Part shown: positions 6,880 through 12,500 of the stretch, in pieces
How the letters are laid out: every line of letters starts with the position of its first letter
How positions within the stretch are numbered: position 1 is the first letter of the stretch
Assembly: GCA_009663005.1 (NCBI GenBank)
Contig: CM018906.1
Location: 21,913,236-21,925,735 of the forward strand
Length of the DNA: 12,500 bases
Source of the DNA: Actinidia chinensis
Lineage: Eukaryota; Streptophyta; Magnoliopsida; Ericales; Actinidiaceae
Direction: 5' to 3'
Notes under the pieces: model-generated
Told to the model about the DNA's origin: nothing
Database searches by the model: none
Seen by the model: the letters and a program-made list of their open reading frames with translations, nothing else
Made by a program: the position numbers and the translations under genes

Positions 6880-8160
6880 CTATTGATAGTATTTCTTTAA
6901 TTGCTCGGTATTCCAAGGGTAAAGGAGTATTTTCCCGCCCATGACTTTCAACCAATAAGTTCCTAGTCTTGAGACCTCGACAACTTTGTATGGCCCCTCC
7001 CATATCAAACTAAGCTTCCCGGCATTAAGTTTCTTGAGTGCCAATGTGACTTCTCTTAGTACGAGATCACCAGGTTGAAATGACTTGTGTCTGACGCTCC
7101 AATTAAAGTATTTGGCAACTTGATGCTTGTAGGCAACCAGGTATACTTGGGCACATTTTATTTTCTTGCCAAAGAGATCGAGGTTAAGCCTTAGTTCCCT
7201 CTCGTTAGTTTCTTTGTTGAAATTTGTTGTACAAAAGCTAGGCATCCCTATCTTTATTGGTATGATTGCCTCTATCCCATACATCAATGATTATGACGCC
7301 TTGCCTGTGAGGATCTTGCTCGTAGTGTGGTAGACCCACAATACGCTTGGGAGGTCGTCCATCCATCCTCCCTTGGATTTCTCAAGCCTAATTTTTTAGA
7401 TTCCTCAATGTTGTCCTATTGGTACTTCCACCTTGTCATTTGCCTGAAGATGACCTGGTGAGGAAAAATTATTGGCATTGGCGACAGCGAGGTCAGAACA
7501 AAATAACTTGAACCCATCATTGTTGAACTGCTTCGCATTGTCGAAAACAATCACCATTAGGATTCCAAATTGGCATATGATACTTTTCCAGATGAAATTC
7601 CTAGCATTCTTCTCAGTGATTATGGAGAGAGGCTTCACCTTTATCCATTTGGTGAAATAATCTATGGCGACCAGCAAAAACTTCTTTTGCAGTAGAGCTT
7701 GAGGTAGCAGTCCAAATATATCTATTCCCCATTGTGCAAATGGTTATGGGTTGCTCATTGTTACCATCTCGGTGGAAGGGAGGGGGTTAACCAGAGCAAG
7801 CCTTTAACACTTGTCACACTTTCTAGTGAATGCCGCTGCATCTTATTCCATTTGGGGCAGAAATATCCTTTATGGATTGCCTTTCTAACAAGTGACCTCA
7901 TCCCATAATGGTTTTCGCAGATGCCTTCACGAATTTCCTTGAGCACGTACTCGGCCTTCTCTAGTCGGAGACATCTCAAAAATGGGACTGAGGAGGATCT
8001 CTTATAAAGGGTTCCTTGAAGGAGGCAAAACTTTGTCGACCGTTATCAAATTTGGAGAGCTTAGAGTTTGTCAGACAATAACTCTCTATTTTTGAGGTAC
8101 CTAGCGATGTCGTCCATTCGTGTCAGATGCGTTGTTGTCTAAAAAACATTAGTTTTGGAA
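6880..8160 (-). pseudogene. Integrase domain of element B (pol C-terminus)
   Basis: Integrase inserts the element's DNA copy into the host genome. Reading leftward: the tail of the RH-INT linker (DDIARYLKNRELLSD, with stops after it), FCLLQGTLYKRS, then the HHCC zinc domain. There the first His is Arg (EIREGICENH, codon 7931-7929), the second His is kept (7910-7908), and both Cys (KCDKC) are kept but in another frame after a one-base shift near 7853. The catalytic core keeps Asp (WGIDIFG, 7722-7720), Asp (VIVFDNAKQF, 7542-7540) and Glu (KVEV, 7428-7426), though D-to-E spacing is two residues longer than usual. Two nearly compensating frameshifts lie at about 7420 and 7395, and a TAA at about 7296. 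The C-terminal part (7287-6880) is open and carries the GPY/F motif (WEGPYKV) and the end EQLKKYYQ. No chromodomain follows. Confidence 0.9.
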
Positions 8161-8239
8161 ACATCAATACTTGGCCTTGGTAAGAATTCTAGTAGGATAT
8201 TCCTATCCGTGATGAAGTTGAAAGTGGAAGTTAGGTTTG

Positions 8240-9180
8240 CCAAGATATCAACTTGCTTGTTCTCTTCCCAAGGATATGTTGGATTTTGAAGTTTTTAATC
8301 TTCATTACTAAAGTTTTCACTTCGTCTAGATATGCCATCATACAGAGATCCTTGGCCATGTAGTCCCATTAAAATTGACCTCTATGAGTTAGAAGTCGCT
8401 GAAAATGTCCAAGGATTTTACTCCCAGTTATGCTGCAACTCTCAATTCGGCGAGGAGAGCCTCATACTGTACTTTGTTGTTGGTGACTTTGAATCCAATG
8501 TGTATGTCGTATTCCATCTGTTCACTTGAGGGAGTTTGAAAAATAAGGCTAGTACTACAGTTATGATTATTGGATGATCCGTCTACGAACAACTTCTAAC
8601 TCGTTGTGTCGCCACTCTTTTCCTTGGCTTCCCCTTTTTTGGCGAGTTTGACATCAGGGTCTGGAGTATCATCATCCTAGGAGTAGGTAAATTCAGCTAT
8701 AAAGTCAGCGAATGCCTTAGCCTTAATAACCATCCTTGGTTGGTATTCGATGTGGAACTCGCCTAACTTGACGAACCACTTAAGCAGGCGATCTGAGATG
8801 TCAGGTCACTAAAGGATCAACTTGAGGGATTGGTCCATTAATACGATGATGGGGTATTCCTGAAAGTAGTGACAGAGTTTTCTTACCACAATTATGAGTG
8901 CGTAGGCAAGCTCTCAACCTTCAAATATCTATTTTTTACTCCAAGAAGGATTACTGACATAGTACACTAGTCTTTGGACTTTGTCCTCTTCTTTGATTAG
9001 TACGGCGCTCACAATTATTGGTGACACGAATAAGTATAGAGTAATTTCTTTAGCTGCTGGAAGGCCAATTCTAATTTGTTCATCCACTCAAAGGCCTTAT
9101 TTTTTCTCAGAATTTTGAAGAATGGCAGACACTTATTAGCCGACTTGGAGACAAATTTGTTAAAAGAAACCACTTGCCCA
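8240..9180 (-). pseudogene. RNase H domain and RT-RH connection of element B
   Basis: RNase H removes the RNA template during reverse transcription. From about 9180 leftward, the connection region is recognisable in pieces: LTGQVVSFNKFVSKSANKCL, FFKILRKNKAFEW, then KLGEFHIEYQPRMVIKA near 8720. It is cut by several frameshifts and stops. The RNase H core begins LFVDGSSNNHN at about 8590. All four acidic catalytic positions are present: Asp 8583-8581 (VDGSS), Glu 8463-8461 (QYEALLAEL), Asp 8397-8395 (IFSDF) and Asp 8249-8247 (QVDILAN). They are split between frames by shifts near 8370 and 8275, with a TAG in the SDF-L segment. In Tat elements this domain is the only RNase H, and gene order is RT-RH-INT as here. 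Confidence 0.85.
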
Positions 9181-10139
9181 GTTAGGTGTTAGATGTCGTG
9201 GATGCTTTTGGGAGAGCTCATCATGAGTAGGGCTTGTATTTGGTCAGGGTTTGCTTTTATCCCTCGCTTAGTTACCAGGAAACCAAGAAATTTTTCTAAA
9301 GAGATGCTAAATATATGCATCATATGATGTTGGCATAGATGCTGAAGGTTTTTCCAAATAAGCAACGTGGTCTGTTGTTTTGAGGTTCTTAACCAGCATG
9401 TCATTGATGTAGACCTCCATGGTGTCTCTGATCAGATCCTTGAACGTCTTGTTGACCAACCTTTGGTATGTTGCCCTAGCATTCTTCAATCTGAAGTGCA
9501 TGATCTTGTAACAATATAGCCCTTTTTTCATGGTGAAGGATGTTTTCTCAATGTTTGGGGGAAGCATTTTGATTTGGTAATATACAGAGAAGGCATCCAT
9601 GAAACTTAGCTCATGTTTTGATGTAGCATTAACTAAAAGATCTATCTTTAGAGAGGGAAGTTGTCCTTAGGGCAGGCTTCGTTCACATTGGTGAAATCAA
9701 CATAAACTCTCAATTTCCAACCCTTCTTTGGGGTGATGACAACGTTAGACAACTAATCTGGATAGTAAGACTCCTTGATGACATCGTTGATGAGCTTCAA
9801 CACTTCCTCTTCTATCATATTTTATCGTTCTGGGGTTAATTTTCCCCTCTTCTAGTGAAATACAGGGTAATCTAGACTAGTGAAAAGTTTGTGTACAACA
9901 TGGGGATCTATCCATGGGACATCGCCCTGCGACTAGGCGAACACCTTATAATTCCTTTTTAGAAATTCCACCGATGCATCTTGTAATTCTTTAGTTAGCT
10001 TAGTTCTAATAATCACATGACGGTCCGGATGATTGGGGTGTATGGAAATTTGACCCACCTTTTCTAATGGCTTGGTGTTCTTTGTATCTCGGGGATCCAA
10101 GAGAGGTGTAGCGCTTATCTTGTCTCTTAGCTCTCTCAT
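9180..10139 (-). pseudogene. Reverse transcriptase domain of element B
   Basis: This domain would copy element RNA into DNA. The N-terminal approach (10139-9933) reads MRELRDKISATPLLDP... to FLKRNYKVFA, the usual Tat lead-in. RT motifs follow: GDVPWIDP, LINDVIKESYYPD (Trp to stop after it), SNVVITPKKG, LRVYVDFTNVNEACPKD, then a frameshift near 9646. The open part (9600-9307) has SFMDAFSVYYQIKM (catalytic Asp 9597-9595), GLYCYKIMHF, LKNARATYQRLVNK and MEVYINDMLVK. The catalytic YVDD box is YIND here: the first Asp of the pair is Asn (codon 9405-9403), so the enzyme would be inactive. A frameshift near 9357 leads to the thumb (KFLGFLVTKRGIKANPDQI); the segment just before it is shorter than usual. 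Confidence 0.9.
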
Positions 10140-10170
10140 CTAGGCATCCTCTATCTGTAGTTGCTATTTG

Positions 10171-10710
10171 TCACTTGGTTTCATTACCGTTACAAATTAT
10201 TACCTCAAGACCTTCTGATCGCCTCTCACCTCGCCTATCCCAGTAGAGGTTAGAAATTTTATCATTAGGTGATAGGTGGAGGTGATGTAGTTTGATTTTT
10301 CCCAATGTGGGGCGACCCAAAATGGCGTTATACGGAGAGGGGCAATCTACGATAATAAAATCTTGCCATACTATAGTTTGGTGCGACTCCATCCCCATAG
10401 TTAGAGGCAATCTAACCCACCCAAGGGGTTGAATTGACCATCCCCCAAATTCGATCAAGGGAGTGCGAAGTAGGTGGAGCTTGTCTTTCCCTATCTTCAT
10501 CTTGTCGAAGGCCAAGATAAATAAGATATCAACAGAACTTCCATTGTTGATGAAAAACTCTAAACATTAAAATTGGCCATGGTGGCGAACATGACCAAAG
10601 CATTGTCATGCAGGAGATGTAAGCCCCTCAGATCCTTATTGATGAAAGTGATGGAATGTCTTACTTCAGTCATGGGGGAAGAGAGGTTGTAGACTTTTTC
10701 CTCTACTCAC
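10171..10710 (-). pseudogene. Aspartic protease (retropepsin) region of element B
   Basis: This region would cleave the Gag-Pol polyprotein. The lead-in SITFINKDLRGLHLLHDNAL (about 10660-10600) is the conserved Tat segment before the protease. The active-site motif, normally DxGSS in this lineage, reads [13 protein letters not shown]: the catalytic Asp is Asn (codon 10548-10546), predicting loss of activity. The rest is open at 10515-10171: [53 protein letters not shown] frameshift lies just upstream of the motif (about 10560) and another near 10260, after which the expected [14 protein letters not shown] block continues in a different frame. Length and order fit the family. Confidence 0.85.
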
Positions 10711-12357
10711 CCCTTTGCTTCATGGGCATGCCTTTTCCTAGATAAAGTTGAACATCCTCCTGATCCAAAACCTCCATCTATGGTTTGAATGTCACTAGCA
10801 GTAGGCCTGTTGTCTACATATCTTCTTTTGGGCGTGGTTGGCCTCGGGTGATTAGCCATGAACTTCCTCAAGTACTCCTTCTTGATCAAATTAGATATCT
10901 AATCCTTCAGCTGAAAATAGTCTTTTGTGTTGTGGCCATGATCTTTATGAAAAACACAATATTTGTTCTTATTTCTCCGAAAGGGATTGGTCTAGATCTT
11001 CCTAGGCCACTTCACAAATTCCTCATTTTTGATCTACATGGGTACTTGGGCAATGGGGGCATTGAGAGATGGTAGTAGTACTTCGGTTCGACGAGGAGGA
11101 GTCTGAAGGCATCGATCTTTGATATGTCATCTTGCATCTTGTTTGGGCCTCCTTTGTTTCATGTCACTTTTATAGATCATTATTCATGAATCTGGCTCTT
11201 TCCTCTTTTGGTCTTCTTTTCCTCACCTCCTTTGCTTAGCTTCAACCAATTTTTTAGCGGTAATGTACTTATCGACTTTAGGTTGGAGTGTCGAAAGGTT
11301 TCTGGTACATTCTTCGATAAATAATCAAAAAGCAAACTAGGAGCCCTTCCATCGTTGCCATGACTATGACTTTATAACTAGGTCTTCTACGTTAAGGACA
11401 TCTTGATTAAATCGCCTGATGTAATCTTTCCGGCTTTCTACATCTTCCTGGTAGACAGCGATTAGGTGGTAGTCATTCTTCTGTCTTACCCTACAGCTTA
11501 TGAAATTGGCGACAAAGAGCCACTCAAGTCGCCAAACTAGTTGATGGTTCTTGGTGGTAATTTCCTAAACCACGATCTTGCCGAGCCCTTTAGAATTACC
11601 GAGAAGGCTTTGCACATCACCTCGTTCGAGGTTGCTTGAAGCATTATTAGGTTTTTGTATGAATCTAAGTGGTCTATTAGATCCGTTCTACCTTCATAAA
11701 CCCCTAGCTAGGGTGGAAGTTTGCCCCTCATCACCCTCTCCGTAAATAGGGGTTCTATCTGTCTTATCAAGGCATCGACGATGACTGGAGCATTTACTCC
11801 AGTGTTGATAGCATTGATCCAAGCATCGAAGTCTTTAAATTTTTACTCAGCCGATACACCATGACGTCAATGCAGATGGTCATCCTAGCGATGTAATATT
11901 TTCTACTTGCGAGTCTCCTCGCTAGCCGTATCTTGCGTCTTGCACGTTTGGAGTGAGGACTTTTGGATTGTGACTCAGATATTTTAGGGCTTACCCTTCG
12001 TCTTCCACGTTTGGAGTGAGGACTCATGGATTGGTGACGATGGCTCCTCGCCAAATGCCCTTGACTGGTGCTTTGGTGATTTTGCGAGTTATGGTCGCCC
12101 GATCGATGAGAATGGAAAGATCAATTCATGTCTTTGGGGACTAGCGAAGTGGTAGGAATGGGATTATTTGTGGCAAGGTGTTGCACAAGTTACGCATTCA
12201 GCTCATTCATAATCCTGATTTGTTCGGCAATGTCGTGCATCTCACGGTGAATGCTTGTAAGATCCGAAGCCTAACTATTACCAGTCATTGTAGGTGCTCT
12301 GTTATCCAAGGGATTGCTTACACTTTGTCTAGGCAATAAGTGACTACGCAAGTGCAT
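10711..12357 (-). pseudogene. gag of element B
   Basis: Gag forms the particle that packages element RNA. The likely start is the ATG at 12357-12355, about 22 nt inside the primer-binding site; a second in-frame ATG is at 12288. The N-terminus MHLRSHLLPRQSVSNPLDNR runs into a short coiled segment (REMHDIAEQIRIMNELNA) with stops at about 12271 and 12196. An Arg/Ser-rich part (12054-11900) with a 63-bp internal repeat follows. The Retrotrans_gag core is clear at 11800-11560: [54 protein letters not shown], then frameshifted pieces including LSKNVPETF. The zinc knuckle at about 10960-10915 ([15 protein letters not shown]) keeps Cys, His and His, but its last Cys is Tyr (codon 10919-10917). The boundary with the protease is not marked and is approximate. 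Confidence 0.85.
11936..12038 (-). repeat. In-frame 63-bp repeat inside gag
   Basis: The segment from 11936 (CGTCTTGCACGTTTGGAGTG on the plus strand) recurs at 11999 (CGTCTTCCACGTTTGGAGTG) with period 63 bp, giving about 1.6 copies. On the coding strand both copies give a basic motif, SPHSKRGRRR and SPHSKRARRK, 21 residues apart. The period keeps frame, so the duplication arose without breaking gag. Confidence 0.8.
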
Positions 12358-12378
12358 AGGGTTTAGATAACCTTCGTT

Positions 12379-12394
12379 CCCACAGACGGTGCCA
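12379..12394 (-). other. Primer-binding site of element B
   Basis: Read on the minus strand, TGGCACCGTCTGTGGG begins 3 to 6 nt inside the LTR end. Tat elements commonly have TGGCGCCGTCTGTGGG at this place, and its first nine bases match the 3' end of tRNA-Asp. Here one base of the expected GCG is changed to A (position 12390). The location directly before gag supports the call. Confidence 0.8.
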
Positions 12395-12397
12395 AAC

Positions 12398-12500
12398 TAT
12401 TGAGGTAAAAATCTAGGGCGAGCAACCAATAGTCAAAATTACTCAAGATGATGACCTCGGTCATCTATGCAGAGAGACAAACGTTACTGACTAGGGTGAG
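12398..12500 (-). repeat. 3' end of the 5' LTR of element B (partial)
   Basis: The sequence outside the primer-binding site is the LTR, entering from the right window edge. The inner boundary is either CA at 12402-12401 or TA at 12399-12398, where TA could be a decayed CA. The second copy, the 3' LTR, was not found by eye in this window, so the boundary rests only on its place next to the primer-binding site. Confidence 0.6.

Larger units (their letters stand above)
4834..12500 (-). mobile_element. Element B: decayed Ty3/gypsy LTR retrotransposon, Tat lineage
   Basis: Minus-strand order is partial 5' LTR, primer-binding site, gag, protease, reverse transcriptase, RNase H, integrase, spacer and antisense extra ORF. 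The order RT-RH-INT places it in Ty3/gypsy. Tat affiliation rests on the gag N-terminus beginning about 20 nt after the primer-binding site, the [10 protein letters not shown] zinc-knuckle form, the integrase end WEGPYKV...LKKYY without a chromodomain, and the antisense ORF. The element is non-autonomous now: all domains carry stops and frameshifts. The 3' LTR is not found to the left of 4834, so that end is undefined and the start given is only the edge of the aORF. The 5' LTR continues beyond the window. Confidence 0.85.

Noticed and set aside
8332..8529. 65-codon plus-strand open frame
   Set aside because: It is antisense to the RNase H domain, whose catalytic motifs are clear on the minus strand.
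10785..11075. 96-codon plus-strand open frame
   Set aside because: It is antisense to the gag zinc knuckle and its downstream region.

Overview
The window is plant nuclear DNA, from an angiosperm judging by its content, and it is dominated by old, broken LTR retrotransposons of the Ty3/gypsy Tat lineage (the Ogre/Retand/TatI-III group). I see no intact protein-coding gene. The recognisable domains are typical of Tat: gag, aspartic protease, reverse transcriptase, RNase H, and an integrase with a GPY/F end and no chromodomain. A Tat-type primer-binding site and short plant-type introns in an antisense extra ORF support the assignment. The species cannot be named from sequence alone.

Right half (element B, minus strand). 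Reading right to left, there is the inner end of a 5' LTR (12398-12500, cut by the window edge), the primer-binding site (12379-12394), gag (12357 to about 10711), protease (about 10710-10171), reverse transcriptase (10139 to about 9180), RNase H (about 9180-8240) and integrase (about 8160-6880). Every domain is recognisable, but all are broken by stops and at least ten frameshifts. Two catalytic aspartates, in the protease and in the reverse-transcriptase YxDD box, have become asparagine. Beyond the pol stop lie an AT-rich spacer (6241-6879) and then, on the opposite strand, a decayed intron-containing extra ORF (4834-6240). This is the antisense 'aORF' known from Tat elements. I find no 3' LTR or polypurine tract for B to the left of it.

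Left part (element A fragment). Positions 1-711 on the minus strand carry the conserved N-terminal block of the same aORF family, with a clear 96-nt intron. If A had the usual Tat layout, its gag-pol lay to the left on the plus strand, so A and B are tail to tail. Next come two palindromic TATA boxes (1221-1273) and a 155-bp tandem array (1431 to about 2050) that is itself a dimer of roughly 77-bp halves. Such arrays are typical of the hypervariable 3' region of Tat elements.

Middle (about 2050-4830). No recognised gene is present. From left to right this holds short direct repeats, a purine-rich tract whose opposite strand reads as proline/serine-rich ORFs (3374-3689), a perfect TTGACGCGTCAA palindrome, an AT-rich stretch with two small hairpins, and a degenerate 56-61-bp tandem repeat just before aORF B.

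Nothing here looks like a new functional system. The most interesting items are the two divergent aORF remnants with complementary preserved halves, the dimeric 155-bp array, and the decay pattern, which points to methylation-driven mutation.
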